NCBI RefSeq assembly: GCF_902713425.1
Contig: NC_081193.1
Span: 86,200,514 to 86,264,513, forward strand
DNA: 64,000 nt
Direction of reading: 5' to 3'
From: Acipenser ruthenus
Taxonomy: Eukaryota > Chordata > Actinopteri > Acipenseriformes > Acipenseridae
In this document: positions 1-13,332 of the stretch, piece after piece
How positions within the stretch are numbered: position 1 is the first letter of the stretch
Layout of the letters: every line of letters starts with the position of its first letter
Made by a program: the position numbers and the translations under genes
The notes under the pieces: model-generated
What the model was told of the DNA's origin: nothing
Databases searched by the model: none
Seen by the model: only the letters and a program-made list of their open reading frames with translations

Positions 1-2340
1 AGATCGTATTGGGGAATTGCTCAGAACCTCCTGCTAATACTTCTGCTTCAGTCCACCTTAACAAATAGATACAGGTCTTATTAATTCTATTCTTTGATCT
101 GTGTGCTGCTGATTAAGTCTGAACCACACATGGTTTGTATTGTGTTTGTGCTTTAAGACTGTCCCTTTTCTTGTTTTCTAGGACCCCCTTGTAAATGAGG
201 CCTTTGTCTCAATGGGTAAATCTCCTGATTAAATAAATAAATGTACCTTGCGCCTATCAAATCATTTGGCCAGATATACTTTAAATGTTTAAGTATGACA
301 TCAGAGCAACTCTATCCCAAGCAAAGGAAAAATAAATATTACTGAAGAGAAATAAACCCTGAAACCTAATCACTAGGGGTGTAGCAATACACTAAGACCA
401 CAATACTACTGTAGAAATATCGCTATACATGTGATGGTCCAGATGCACTATTTTGTTTGATGTATAAGAGGAAATGATCGTCAATTACATCATTTGTTGG
501 TAGGAAGGCAGGCTTTCTTCACAAGGTTTGCCACTCAAACCCAGAGTAGCGGAACCTCATCATCTACTACATTAAACTGGAAATAGTCTTGCCTCAAATA
601 CGCACACCACAGCTTCAGCGTTTGGAGCAGTTTACACAGCTTTACAAAAAATAAAAAAATGATTTAAGCACATCTGAAACAAGAAACTGTGCTGCCAGCG
701 TACTGGATTAGCCTATAATTTGTTCTGTAAATGTGTGGGTGGTTTTATAATCTTTCTTAAGGGCACATACATCATGCTTTATTACCACAATGTGACAGCT
801 CAGCTGTACCAAACCCCTCTCGCTCCGCCAGTTCTGCTTAAGTGATTCTCGACAGATCGATCAGCACGTCTTCACTCATTCGTTTCCATGCATTATCTAT
901 TAAATCATATTAACAGAGAAACATTTGTCACAATCTCTGCTACAGTGATGAAACAGTGCTTGTAGGCAGCTGCAGGAATACTGCGGATTTCAATGAAATG
1001 CCTCTGAAGAAACATGAATCATTCAATGAGTATAAACACGTGAAGTCCCTGCACTCTGAAATGAACTGGATGGAAAACGGCAACATATTGACATTGCACA
1101 TGGGCAGGAATAATTGCTGGCTACGATGTAAATAATGTTTTCATGACGGGCCATTACACATACTGCAGAGTTCAACAGCCTTCATTTACCAAGTTTACAT
1201 AGTTGCACACTACATGCAATCTTTTATACTGTGTAATTGTTCTAATGTTTATAGCTTTTTATCTTGGTTCTGAATTTTACTATTAAAACCACATCTATCT
1301 TTATTCCTGTTTTATTACATTTTGTATTAGACTTTTTAATTGAATGGTTTAATTGGCGTTTTGGGATCCTGGTGATGAAAGGCACTATAGAAATGTGAAT
1401 TGTATTGTAATCTGTGAACAAGGAGACTCCCCTAGACCGCAACAGTGCCACTATATAAAACAAACATTCAGGTTAACACCAGCCACAGAGCAACACATGG
1501 TCCCAGGTCTATGCCATGTTAACTCCTTTATGTTAACTCCTTTATTATGCACCTAACTCAATAACAGACTTCCTTCAGTCAATCGAAAGCCAGCAGGTTT
1601 CTAAAGCGTAATCTAAATGGCAGTGAAGTCTAACAAAAGGCACATGCATTCAGAACAAGCACTCCGGTTCTTACAAAACAGTCATTATACAATCCTATCC
1701 AAACAGTATTGAGCAAGTAAATCACGTTCGATTGCTCCCTCACTGTAGCCATCACAAACATTGCTCTTATTAATTAAAAGCTGTTTTGAGGATTAAGACC
1801 GTGTCAAACCCTGTTTAGCAACGATCAACATCAATGAATGATCTCACTTTCAATGACATTACTCCCACCGTCCCGTCATGCAGCTCTACACACACATACA
1901 GAAAGCCTGCCAGAGGAAACCTGCTATTCAGACGTGACTTGTGATTGTTTAACTGCTTTCATTTGATACCAATTTAAAATGACTAACAGGGACTTTAATT
2001 GAAGTAATTTGTTGCTACTGTGAGAAGCTCATTAACAGATTACTGCCAGTAACAATTTTGATCAATTATTGGAATTTATTATGGGAATGGGAATTGATTT
2101 TAAAAAGGAATGGACAGCAACCCCGCCAACTGTAGATACCAGAAACCGATTTTATATATTTGTTTGCACACATTTGCCTGGTGTTTCTTTGAAGACACTA
2201 GAGAGTATTCAACAAAAAACAACTCAATTCTAAAGCATTGCTAGAAAATCCACAAAATCAGAAGAAACCTGAGCCAAATTGTATTGTGGGATGGAAACTA
2301 TTAATTATTCCATATTAACACAGCTAGCCTTAATGGCCAT
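1..2340. other. Non-coding, presumed MSH2 intron 6
   Basis: No ORF, splice-flanked exon or RNA gene was recognised. The stretch near 375-430 (AGGGGTGTAGCAATACACTA) looks like the degenerate end of a hAT element, but no matching second end was certain. Confidence 0.4.
2015..2115. repeat. Dispersed repeat shared with 18977-19097
   Basis: GTGAGAAGCTCATTAACAGA and GGGAATGGGAATTGATTTTA match 18977-19097 in order and orientation at reduced identity. Probably an old non-autonomous element, not classified. Confidence 0.5.
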
Positions 2341-2609
2341 GAACGAGTTAGTCTAGACATCTATTCATAACCAGGAACGAGTTAATCTAGACATCTATTC
2401 ATAACCAGGAACGAGTTAATCTAGACATCTATTCATAACCAGGAACGAGTTAATCTAGACATCTATTCATAACCAGGAACGAGTTAGTCTAGACATCTAT
2501 TCATAACCAGGAACGAGTTAGTCTAGACATCTATTCATAACCAGGAGCGAGTTAATCTAGACATCTATTCATAACCATGAACGAGTTAATCTAGACATCT
2601 ATTCATAAC
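2341..2609. repeat. 34-bp minisatellite, 8 copies
   Basis: Units beginning GAACGAGTTA[A/G]TCTAGACA and ending ATTCATAACCAG repeat at exact 34-bp spacing from 2341 to 2609, with only one or two substitutions per unit. Non-coding, within the presumed MSH2 intron 6. Confidence 0.95.
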
Positions 2610-2872
2610 CGCTCCGATGTAAACTTTTATACCTATAAGGAGGTCCAATTTATTACTACATAAAACGATACACTAATGGACCAAATCTACAACATGGATA
2701 ACATCAACCCTACAGGATATATAACAAAGTATACCCCTACCAAAAATAGAAATGTAACTTTACTCAACCCAGCACACAAGTTACTTACTCTCCCAATTTT
2801 AAGTATACCCCTTCATACATTTTGTATGACTGATTCCCATATAATACACTGTGTATTTAGTTAGTTTATTAA

Positions 2873-4300
2873 CACTAGCACCACCACAGCCGCTTTCTAA
2901 ACGGCTTTTGCAACTCAAATTTAAATCTCTGCGTATGTGAATATCTCATGCATGTCCGTTCTTAAGTGTTACTAAATATTTGAATTAAATACCCATACGG
3001 TGTTTCAGCTGCAGAATCGTAAAAATGAATAAGTTATAAGCACTTGCTTCTTCAACTGCCAGACCTGCAGTTTATGTGGCATATTGAAATCAATATAATA
3101 TAGCCGGCAATTTAGTCTGGGCTTTGTAATAAAATCAAAGTCATCATGAAAGAACGTATTATATACGCCTGTCGAGTGCTGAAACACTAATAAAAGTCAT
3201 TCTGCACATCGTATATTATTTTTTTTTTTAGCAATTCACATGATACACATTGCATCACAATACAGTGTGATATAGCTACACTATTTTTTTTTTTTGTTAT
3301 CTGCCTGCCTGTCCTCTGAATAGTTACCACCAACAGCTCAAGCCATGCGAGCCCCCCTGCACTCCTCAGGCAAAACGACTGTGCCACCCTGAGTGTGTAC
3401 AGGAGTAAAAAAATAAAATGTGCTTATTCTAAGCTCTGCACAAATTAGTGACCATCGGGACCAATGCTAAACGAAACCCCGAGATTTGCATTTTACAACG
3501 CAATGAAGTACGGTGTGGATATACTGGATTAAATGGCACGGTTGTATTCTGTCAAAGGTGGTACTTGCAGGTGGCCTGTGGCTGTTTTTTTATAATGTTT
3601 TGGACCTGGCTTTTGTTTGTGCACTGGCAACACAATCACTCAGAGGGACTTCATTTTGAAGCTAGCCCTGGAGCTACGGCAGAAACATTTTGATAAGACA
3701 TGAAAGCCGGCTGGCAAATGCCCCTCAACCTTCAGCCAGCACTGCGCCCACTGGCACATGGAATAAAAGACAATGCCAGGTTGCTAAATGCAATAAAAAG
3801 AGAACTTTTGATGTCTGCGCCCGTTGTGAAAAGGCAGTCTGTGGCAAATGCACTGGTACAGTCAAAAAGCGAGATCTGCGTAGATTGTACTTAGAAAGCT
3901 GTAATAGAACTCTGAACAGACAGAGCCTTTGAATTCAGTTTCACTCAAAGCGCTTTCATGTTGTATAAGTTGTTATATTTTTGTTTTGTGCTATTTTTAT
4001 AAAGAGTTAAGTTTTTTGTGCATACAGCTTTCTACACTTGTTTACACAGAAGTTTATTGCATGAAGTATTTTATTAGTTTTTCATGTTTATGTATATGTG
4101 CTTTTTGAAAAAAAAAAGTTTAATTTTCAATGTAAATGTGGTGTTTCTGCTGTGAAAATGTTATGTATGATGTTCATAAATAAAAATATAAGTTGTATCC
4201 GATTGTTTTTCATTTTCATATCGAAGCCGTTTTAAAATGGAGCCGCACATTTTGCGGGTGCTGCGGTTGTGTGTAGTCCGAAGTCTCGGCGGTTCTAGTG
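2873..4300 (+). mobile_element. piggyBac-type DNA transposon, broken copy with both ends
   Basis: The element is flanked by TTAA on both sides (2869-2872 and 4301-4304). Its ends are inverted: CACTAGCACCACC on the left, and GGCGGTTCTAGTG on the right, which reverse complements to CACTAGAACCGCC. Between 3440 and 3930 the plus strand still encodes the C-terminal end of a piggyBac transposase. Recognisable pieces are KYGVDILD and MARLYSVK in one frame and YNVLDLAF after a shift. A cysteine-rich tail follows (CQVAKCNKKRTFDVCARCEK at about 3768-3827, then AVCGKC). At least one stop and one frameshift interrupt it, and the N-terminal two-thirds is missing. A polyadenylation-like AATAAA is near 4178. 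It is a dead, internally deleted copy. Confidence 0.88.
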
Positions 4301-4304
4301 TTAA

Positions 4305-6085
4305 ACACTTTTTAAATGTTTCTGGGTATCATTATTTCTAATTTTATTTCTATCTTGCAATGCTGCCTCTATCTTTGGAAAACAATGATCAGAGCTAGCT
4401 AACAGGAAGCAGGCTGATGCTCCAATCGCTGACTTCAAACATGAGAACGTGTCGCTGCATTTTTTAAAAGCCCCACTGAAGTTTGCTACAGCGAAACAAT
4501 CAGTCCAGTCAGCACTAGAATAAACAAATCCCGATGCACAGCCAGGGATCAGTACAGATGAGCAAGGCATACTGTTCAGGTGCATTGTGAAGCAGCTGCC
4601 TGGTTACAAATTATAAAATCTTATGCAGCAGGAGCAGAAGCTCCAAGTTAAGAACCCCACACTTGGAAACAGACAACTGGGCTACAAGAGAGAAAAACAG
4701 GAATTAACACATCAGCTATCCTGGCATATTACTGTTTCCTTCTTGGTATTCCTCATGTTGAAGACGTAGACATTTTATGAACACACACACACACACACAC
4801 AAACTATTTAAAAATACACACGTTTGAGGCGGACACTCTTATGAACATCCTCCATTCCTGTTGCCTTTGTAGTGTCCAGCTGTATTAATAGAAAAGGACA
4901 GCCCCAACACTGTGAAGGTCTCCGATGCCCATTATCAATTGTTGATGCTTCGCTTCCCAAACTGAGCAGGGGTGAGAGGAGGTGTCGAGGTTTGAAAGCA
5001 GTGCATTTAAAATGTGACAAAAAAACCAAAACACACCCAACCATTTACCTAACCTAATTTTACTTAAAATATTTTTTTCCCCCTCAGTTATATCCTTCTA
5101 TAAAAGACTGTTATTCCGTCAAGCCAACGTGTTCAACAACACTAATAAAGAGAAGAAGTGTTTTGTTTTTTTGCTTTTGAATCCCCAAGGCTGGAATTTG
5201 ATGGTAGGCTATTGAAATAAACCGAGAATGCGTGATGGTTTGTTAAATTGTAATAACCAGCAACCCGGACTCCTACTTAAAACATTCAGAAAACTATCAT
5301 TGTGATCTAGGACTACCATCCCAATTGTTTGAACTGCTGGAGGAGGTGGAGCTAGACAGTGACTTGGATGATGACCCCTAATTTTGGAGAGTACCAAACC
5401 ATTTCTGCTGGTACTCATGCGAGAACCTAATGATGCTAATTATGTGAACCCCTGAGTATAGGTATTTATTTTAATTAATAAGCACAAAGTAGACTTCTGT
5501 TAATTGGATGATTCTTCCCTTCACTATAGCTGGATGTAAAAACCGGAAGATTTGTAATAACCTTCCATCACTGTCTATAACAGTACAATGTTAAGTGTCC
5601 TATCTATAAAATAAGACATGTGCATTGTCTTCACGTGGTAACTTCTACTAGCCTATAGAGGTCACAATTATTGTAAAAATGGAGAAGAAAAACCAAAAAG
5701 GTATAAATCAAGTATTTAGAATAATTGGCCCCAAATGTACACATTTGGGGCCAATTCTAAATACTTGATTTAACGCAGTTATTTTCTAAGCAAACAGGCT
5801 AGTTTGTTTTTATAAATATATATAAAAAAGCCCTATTAGTATCTCTGCTTTTACCAGTTTATATCTTTCAGTTGAGCCCTTTCCACAATGTGCATCCACA
5901 CAAGACCCCCCTTTCAAACAGTATCTACTGACTGGCACAGCAGTTGAGCATTTCAATAGACTGGTTTGTACCGAATTTACTGCACTCCTTCCCTACCTGC
6001 TTATGTTCTATTCATCCTCACTGATCCAGCAAGAAGGGAGTTGAGAAACAGGGAGGGAATGCTGTCGGACTGACTCTTCAAAGTA
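4305..6085. other. Non-coding, presumed MSH2 intron 6
   Basis: It holds a short (AC)n run near 4783-4800 and the hairpin at 5705. No gene seen. Confidence 0.4.
5705..5771. repeat. Near-perfect hairpin (31-bp stem)
   Basis: The left arm 5705-5738 and right arm 5741-5771 are reverse complements over 31 bp, with one 3-base bulge in the left arm and a 2-base loop. Arm core: TTGGCCCCAAATGT / ACATTTGGGGCCAA. No flanking duplication was recognised. It could be a tiny foldback element or a hairpin-forming transcript. Confidence 0.9.
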
Positions 6086-7786
6086 CAGTCAAACCTGCTC
6101 ATGCGACCATTTTAAATTCCTCCCAATGATATGTGTGCTTTTATTTACCTGTATTAAGCGACCACCTGTCTAACGCGACCAGTGACCACAATTCTCTTAC
6201 CCAGCAACGGACTCAAACCTGAGTTAAGCACCCTTACACAGGGCTATTGTTATTAGAAAAAATATGGTATTAAATGGTACCTGCTAAATTCAAAAGGAAT
6301 ACGGTAACCATTTTAGCAGTCTTTTTTCCATAATCAATAAAACAAGAGCGCTCTCTTGTAAAGGAAGAGAGAAAACGTGGAGAAACAAAATAATTAAAGT
6401 TAAACTTGTAAAACAGTAAGTACCAGAAAAACTGCTTAACAATTCGGCACTAGAAAGACGCAAATACAGCATTTTGAAACAGAAAGAACTAGGGCTTGAG
6501 GGGGCTCCCGAGGGGCGCATCCAGTAAAGGCGCTCCATGTGGAGTGCAGGATGTTCCCTATAGCTTGGAGATCGCAGGTTTGAATCCAGGCTATGTCACA
6601 GCCGACCGTGACCGGGAGTTCCTAGGGGGCGGCGCACAATTGGCTGAGCGCTGCCCGGGTAGGGAGGGCTTAGGTCGGCAGGAGAATCCACGGCTCACCG
6701 CGCTTCAGCGACCCCTGTGGCCAATAGGGCGCCTGTGGCTCTGCAGTGGAGCCGCCAGATCTGTGTTATCCTCCGGCACTATAGGTCTGGTGGCATTGCT
6801 GTGGATCTGCAGTGCGAAAAATGACGGCTTGGCAGGAGCACGTTTCGAAGGACGCGTATTCCAGCCTCCGTCTCCCGAGTCGGCGGGGGGGGGTGGGCGA
6901 GTGGTGAGCAGAGGATACAGATAATAACTGGGCATGCTAAATTGGGATGAAAACCGGGGTAAAATAATTGGCGACGACTAAATTTTATAAAAAAAAAAAA
7001 AAAAAAAAAAAAACAGGGCTTGAAGTTTTAGGTTTTTATTTTTGCTCACATGACCATGTTTCGAGCCGATTCAATATCGTAAACTGTTAATTACTAAACA
7101 AAGTCGCTTCTTTTTACCTTGATGTCCTGATTGACTTGCTGATTCTGTTTCACCTTCTTTATTATTCAAACACAAGAGCAAGCCATGACATTAATCACTT
7201 CCCCCAGATGCTACTTTAACTTGCATTTCATTCTCGCACTTGCCTGGGAACTAGATAGATTCCAATGTGTCTGTTTCGTGTTGTGTTGTTCTTTCCCGCT
7301 AATTAGTAGTGGCCTGACAAAGGCAAACTTTTAAAAGGAAAATAAAACACCAAAATATTCAAGCCATACTTAAGAGTATGAATACAATGTGCGCAGTAAT
7401 CGAAAAAGATCTTACATTTATGCTAGCGTTGGTTTCAGGATGCAATGAATCAACACATACCTGAAAGGCAGACACAGGCATTGAAATTTGCAAAGGATTT
7501 AAAACATTGGTGTGTGACCTGAGACAGGCAAGCATTCATTACTTTCACAAAATAATTTGCTTTGTAAATGCATTATCTAAATGAATGTTATTAAATTACA
7601 TACTTCCTTTTGTTCATATTACATCTGCTGGCTTTTGCAGTGCATGTAAGACATACATAATTACAGGAAAGCATGTCAGAGACAAATAGAAAATTCAGAA
7701 GTTATGGGCCCTCTTAAGAGACCACCTGTGTTAAGAGGCCACTATTAGACTGTCCCTTGAGTGGTCTCTTAATACAGGGTTGACTG
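6086..7786. mobile_element. Tigger/pogo-like Tc1-mariner element, non-autonomous
   Basis: The left end CAGTCAAACCTG (6086) and right end CAGGGTTGACTG (to 7786) are inverted, and TA flanks both sides. Both ends share subterminal GACCACCTGT motifs (near 6161 and 7720). I see no transposase between them. A 0.5-kb SINE has inserted inside (6496-7013), so the original element was about 1.2 kb. The structure matches pogo/Tigger MITEs. Exact family unknown. Confidence 0.7.
6496..7013 (+). mobile_element. tRNA-derived SINE with poly(A) tail
   Basis: The head has a polymerase III B-box-like GGTTTGAATCC (about 6577) and an upstream A-box-like stretch around 6518. A GC-rich body of about 350 bp follows (GGGGGCGGCGCACAATTGG, then CGACCCCTGTGG), and the element ends AATTGGCGACGACTAAATTT plus a run of about 24 A. 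It is inserted in a Tigger-like element. The apparent 142-codon plus ORF across it is a by-product of its GC content. Confidence 0.8.
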
Positions 7787-9807
7787 TATATGGGGTGGGG
7801 GATAAAGGATGATGAAAAACACGAACATGTGCTGTAAAGAAATGTTTAAAAAACACAACAGTGACTGTCCAGCAGATGGTGCTCATGATAATTGGCATCG
7901 ACTTTGTAGAAATGCAATGGTCTCAGGGTAAGGTTAACACCTTAGGAGCTGAATGGCATGCATTCAGGAGACTCTAATCCCCAGTCTAACTGGAATACAC
8001 AATAAACTGTACTGTACCCAAGTTATCCCCCAGTAGAATGCAGTGGAACTCGCATAACTCCCTAATAAAGTCTTACAAGCACCTTAGATAAAAATGCACC
8101 AACATTTAAACAAAGTAGCCTGTCCTTAAATGAAGACAATGGCAATTAATGAATAAACCCAAATAAACAATGGAAGGTTCTGTATGCTCCTGAAAAGCCA
8201 GAGCAATGGTTCTGAAATGCTTCTTTCATTCAATTGCCTTGTTTGCAGCACTTGGTCTTTCCATCTGTCAGGCACTGGGACGGACAATGAAGTATAATCT
8301 GTTGTGTCCTCAGCTGTGTACTGTTCTGGTGCAGCAGTGTGAATAAAACATCAGGACCTTTGTACAAGTTACAAAGCCGAAGGTAAAAGCTTGCCAGTTT
8401 CGTACTGAACCCGGGTTTTGTTCATTAACTAGGTCACATGACACGTTGTGAGATTAAAAGCCGGTTTCAAGCCGCAACCCTCCCCCCCCCCCGGTTGCTA
8501 GGGGTAGTTACTGATTGACCAATAACAGACCGTGGTATTCCTACAAAGTCTCAGTTTGAGAGCTGCACCACCTTCAACATCAAAAATTGTGTCCATTTAG
8601 AAAGAAAGCTTCACTACTCTCCAAGCTTTACTGGCTTCCCACAGTACACACACCGTTTCACAACTGTATTTCTGTATTGTCTAATTTTTTTCAAAAGCCC
8701 AGAGACACTAGAATTGCCTGACTTCTCATTCTTGGTTTCTCTCTCACTGGTCACACATTCCTGAAAGTATAGTCATTAACCAGGCCTGTTCTTGCTGCAG
8801 AAACCTCTCCTTTTCTCTGTCAAATTCCAACTGCAGACAAACTGATGGGTTCCCCCCCTCAAAATAACCTCTTGATGTGTTCCAATGCAATGCAGCAACA
8901 TATAAAAATGGAGGGCAAATATAGTAAAAGAATACAAAACATTCACTGCGGTATATTTAAGGACACTGTGGCTATTTTATTACAATGCTTCCCTCCGGAC
9001 AGTGTGTAAAAACATGGCTGTGAGGGAACACAAAGCCACTCCCTCAGGAACAAATGACTTAAAATCCGGTTCCAGGAGGCCTAGTTTGAGGCAACTTTGA
9101 TGCATCAAACCTCTAGTCTCCCCTGGTGTGCCATGCAGGTGCCTTAAAACCAAGTCCTAAGCCACAAACAAAGTGTGCTTGCATGGGGGGGGGGGGGGGG
9201 GGGGGGGTGGTTTGCTCAGCAGCTTCCCAGCAAAAACAAAACAAGCCATCTGTGAGCAGTGAAGTGCCTGGGGTCAGACGAAAGAGGTATGCCTGTCTGA
9301 AGGAAAGAATTTCAGACACACCTTCAAAAGACAAAAGGGGAAGGACATTATTTGTTCAATTGAAAACAAAGAAAAAGGAGTCTCTTACAAGGAAGTAACA
9401 AGTACAGCTATCAGAAAGGTTACACACACAGTAGAGGGACAATGGGTCTGTGATTCACAACACAATTACACACTGGGTTTATTCCTCGTCTCAAAGCCTT
9501 GGTGATCAAATAGGAGTGCATTATATAAACGCAACACCAGGGGCTCCATCTCACTATTTAGGCAGAAATATTTGTTTTATATACTGTATATGGGGAGTGT
9601 TTGTGTATGAACACCTGTAGAATACAGGAAAGAGCCATTTCAATTTGATTTGCCTAATTAAGCTCAAACACAATAAAAACCTGAAGTAGGCAATATATTT
9701 ATCCATTAAAAAAATGTACTTAATTAAATTTTTTAGCTAAATCAGACATTTGCCAGTCATTTTAATATGGTCTCATTGTTTGGGGTTCATTTCAGGATGA
9801 ATGTCAA
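7787..9807. other. Non-coding, presumed MSH2 intron 6
   Basis: Unique-looking sequence with a poly(C) run near 8480 and an uninterrupted G run of about 23 at 9185-9207. No gene seen. Confidence 0.4.
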
Positions 9808-11317
9808 ATGTCCAACCGCTCTCTGCTCGACTCTCTCCAATCTGGCTTCCGCTCTGCTCACTCCACTGAAACCGTCCTCCTGTCTGTCACTAACTCACTA
9901 AACTCTACCCGAGCTGCCTCTCTCTCTTCTGTCCTAATTCTCCTCGACCTTTCTGCTGCCTTTGCCACTGTCGATCACTCTGTTCTTCTATCCTCTCTCG
10001 CTGACCTGGGAATCTCTGGCACTGCTCTGGCCTGGTTCTCCTCCTACCTCTCCAACCAACCGGTCAGTCTAGGGACCTCTCCTGTTCTCTTTCTACACCC
10101 GCTCCCTGGGCCCCCTCATCGCTTCCTATGGTTTCTCATACCATTTCTATGCTAATGATGCTCAGATTTTCCTCTCCTTCCCTACCTCTAACTCCACCAT
10201 CCCCTCCCGTATCTCTACCTGTCTCTCTGCTATCTCCTCCTGGATGCACTCGCATCACCTCAAACTCAGCCTCTCTAAATCTGACCTCCTTTTCTTTCTT
10301 TCCCTCCTCCTCCTCTGATCTCTTTATCTCCATTCCTCTGGAATCTACCACACTCCCTCCTCTTCAGCTAAGAACCTCAGTCACCCTGGACCCCTGCCTC
10401 TCTTATTCCCAGCACATCTCCACTCTGGCACGCACTTGCCGATTGTTCCTGAGCAACATACGCAGAATCCGACCCTTCCTCACCAACTACGCCACCCAGC
10501 TCTTGGTCCAGGCCCTGGTACTCTCCCGCCTAGACTACTGCAACTCTCTCCTGGCTGGCCTCCCTGCGTCCGCCACCCATCCGCTCCAGCTCATCCAGAA
10601 CTCCGCTGCTCGCCTGGTGTTCTCTCTGCCTCGCTTCTCCCACGCAACTCCACTGCTCTGCTCACTCCACTGGCTCCCGATCACCGCTCGCATCCAGTTC
10701 AAGACTCTAGTACTCGCCTACACCAGACTGCACGCAGCTTCCTCCAGACCCTCATCTCTCCCTACACCCCCACTCAACCTCTCCGCTCCTCCTGCACTAG
10801 AAGACTGGCTGTACCTCCTCTACACTCCCCTGCCTCAAGAGCCCGCTCCTTCTCTACCCTCGCCCCGCAGTGGTGGAATGACCTTCCTACAGATGTCAGG
10901 ACTGCCCAGTCCCTGACCACCTTCCGGCACCTCCTCAAGACTCACCTCTTCAGACAGCACCTGTAGAACTCCTCTTTTCCCTCTGGACACTATAACTCTT
11001 CCTTAAATGCGCTTTACTTGCTCTTATCTGCTCCCTATTTTACAGCATTTAATCCTATACTTAACAGTACTGTAATCTGTCACAGGTGTTATTTAATCTG
11101 TAGTATTTTGTATTTAATTATATCCTGATGTAACTATCACTGACACTTATCTGCTCCGTTATTGAATCGTATATTGTCACATAACTTGTACTTGCTAGAA
11201 CCGAAGTCACTGTATTTTATCTTGCTCTTAATTGTATTAATACTTGTACTGTGATTCTTGAAATGTATTTTTGTTTACGACTAAGTCGCCCTGGATAAGG
11301 GCGTCTGCTAAGAAATA
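9808..11317 (+). mobile_element. L2-clade LINE, 5'-truncated, broken reverse transcriptase
   Basis: The plus strand encodes reverse transcriptase pieces: [43 protein letters not shown], then after frame changes [20 protein letters not shown] and [19 protein letters not shown]. The catalytic YADD reads YAND here (near 10153), there is an internal deletion around 10060, and several frame breaks are present. The 3' end is the conserved GCCCTGGATAAGGGCGTCTG followed by an (AAT)n tail. It lies antisense inside MSH2 intron 6. Confidence 0.9.
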
Positions 11318-11324
11318 AATAATA

Positions 11325-11411
<87 letters not shown>
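11314..11411. repeat. (AAT)n microsatellite, L2 tail
   Basis: About 30 copies of AAT directly follow the L2 3' end, so this is an expanded target-primed tail. Confidence 0.97.
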
Positions 11412-11412
<1 letters not shown>

Positions 11413-11589
11413 TACACAGAATCTGTTTGAAAAAGACAATGACCCTGTCTGTATATCCGAATCTAAATGGTGTCACAAATCCATTTAGCTGACAATAAAC
11501 CAGGCAGATTGTTATCTATCTTTCCTGTTTTCAAAAACTGCTACCCACCACAAAGAGGCACTTCAACAATCAATAACAAATATTTTCTC

Positions 11590-12916
11590 TGGGGATCTCT
11601 GGCACTGCTCTGGCCTGGTTCTCCTCCTACCTCTCCAACGTGGAGCAACCTCCACACCTCACCCTCTCTTAACTGGAGTCCCCCAAGGGTCAGTCTTGGG
11701 TCCTCTCCTGTTCTCTTTCAACACCCGCTCCCTGGGCCCCCTCATCGCATCCTATGGTTTCTCATACCATTTCTATGCTGATGATGCTCAGATTTTCTTC
11801 TCCTTCCCCACCTCTGACTCCACCATCTCCTCCCGTATCTCTACCTGTCTGTCTGCTATTTCCTCCTGGATGCACTCGCATCACCTCAAACTCAACCTCT
11901 CTAAATCTGACCTCCTTTTCTTTCCCTCCTCCTCCCCCTCCTCTGATCTCTCTATCTCTGTTCCTCTGGAATCTACCACACTCTCTCCCTCTTCCTCAGC
12001 TAAGAACCTTGGAGTCACCCTGGACCCCTGCCTCTCTTATTCCCAGCACATCTCCACTCTGGCACGCACTTGCCGATTCTTCCTGAGCAACATCCGAAGA
12101 ATCCGACCCTTCCTCACCAACTACGCTACCCAGCTCCTGGTCCAGGCCCTGGTACTCTCCCGCCTAGACTACTGCAACTCCCTCCTGGCTGGCCTCCCTG
12201 CGTCCGCCACCCGTCTGCTCCAGCTCATCCAGAACTCTGCTGCCCGCCTGGTGTTCTCTCTGCCTCGCTTCGCCCACGCTACTCCACTACTCCGCTCACT
12301 CCACTGGCTCCCGATCACTGCTCGCATCCAGTTCAAGACTCTTGTACTAGCCTACAGATGCCTTGACCAGACTGCACCCAGCTACCTCCAGACCCTCATC
12401 TCTCCCTACACCCCCACTCGACGTCTCCGCTCCGCCTGCACTAGAAGACTGGCTCTAGAGCCCGCTCCTTCTCCACCTTTGCTCCGCAGTGGTGGAATAA
12501 CCTTCCTACAGATGTCAGGACTGCCCAGTCCCTGACCACATTCCGGTGCCTCCTTAAGACTCGCCTCTTCAAACAGCACCTGTAGAACTCCTCTGTTTGT
12601 ATCCTGGGACACTATCACCCTTCATTTAAATGTGCTTCATTTTGCTCTTATCTGCCCCCTATTTTACTGCATTTAATCCTGTACTTCAGAATACTGTAAT
12701 CTGCCAAGTGTTTAACCTGTAGTATTTTGTATTTAATCATATCCTGATGTAACTATCACTATTATCTGCTGTATTATTGAATTGTGGTTTGTCACACTTG
12801 TACTTTGCTTGAACAAAAGTTATTGTATTTCTTGCTCTTATTGTATTACTTGTATTGTAACACTTAATGTATTTGCTTACGATTGTAAGTCGCCCTGGAT
12901 AAGGGCGTCTGCTAAG
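11590..12916 (+). mobile_element. L2-clade LINE, 5'-truncated second copy
   Basis: It is collinear with the neighbouring L2 from the [13 protein letters not shown] segment onward. A long open stretch 11696-12535 holds [12 protein letters not shown] (frame of the thumb/palm), the intact [10 protein letters not shown] motif, [20 protein letters not shown] and [16 protein letters not shown]. The start of the RT is missing and the C-terminal end has a frame change near 12,470. The 3' UTR ends GGATAAGGGCGTCTGCTAAG and runs into (AAT)n at 12917-12980. It belongs to the same subfamily as the copy at 9808 but is less damaged. Confidence 0.9.
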
Positions 12917-12927
12917 AAATAAATAAC

Positions 12928-12980
<53 letters not shown>
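12917..12980. repeat. (AAT)n microsatellite, L2 tail
   Basis: About 20 AAT copies follow the second L2 3' end. Confidence 0.95.
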
Positions 12981-12981
<1 letters not shown>

Positions 12982-13332
12982 TTTACACAAGGCTGCTGAA
13001 ACGGTTCTTCAGTTAGGGTAACAGAAGTACAATCTACATTCCAACATTAAGCACACTTCATATTTATCGTTTCACAATTCTTACTTGCACGGTGGCTGAA
13101 CCAGACAGAAAAGCAGGAGGCTATCCAAGGTGTAGTTTTGTCCTTGACATTCAACTTTGCATTTCTTGTTCAGAAACCTGTAATCTGTTTAGAAAATAAA
13201 GTCATGGCAGAGTTGAGTCAGGGCTCATGCAAATCGACTGCACATCTGATTTGCATGACTGTTTGAACCCAGCACAGGTGGCGATGCTGACAAACCGGCT
13301 GTGCCAATGACCCATCTCTGAGGAAGAGGATG

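Noticed and set aside
370-830. Possible hAT element starting AGGGGTGTAGCAATACAC
   Set aside because: Only one plausible end. The candidate opposite end near 815 matches poorly.
6496-6924. 142-codon ORF
   Set aside because: It lies wholly in a GC-rich tRNA-derived SINE.
11217-11476. Poly-isoleucine and poly-leucine ORFs
   Set aside because: Translations of the (AAT)n microsatellite.
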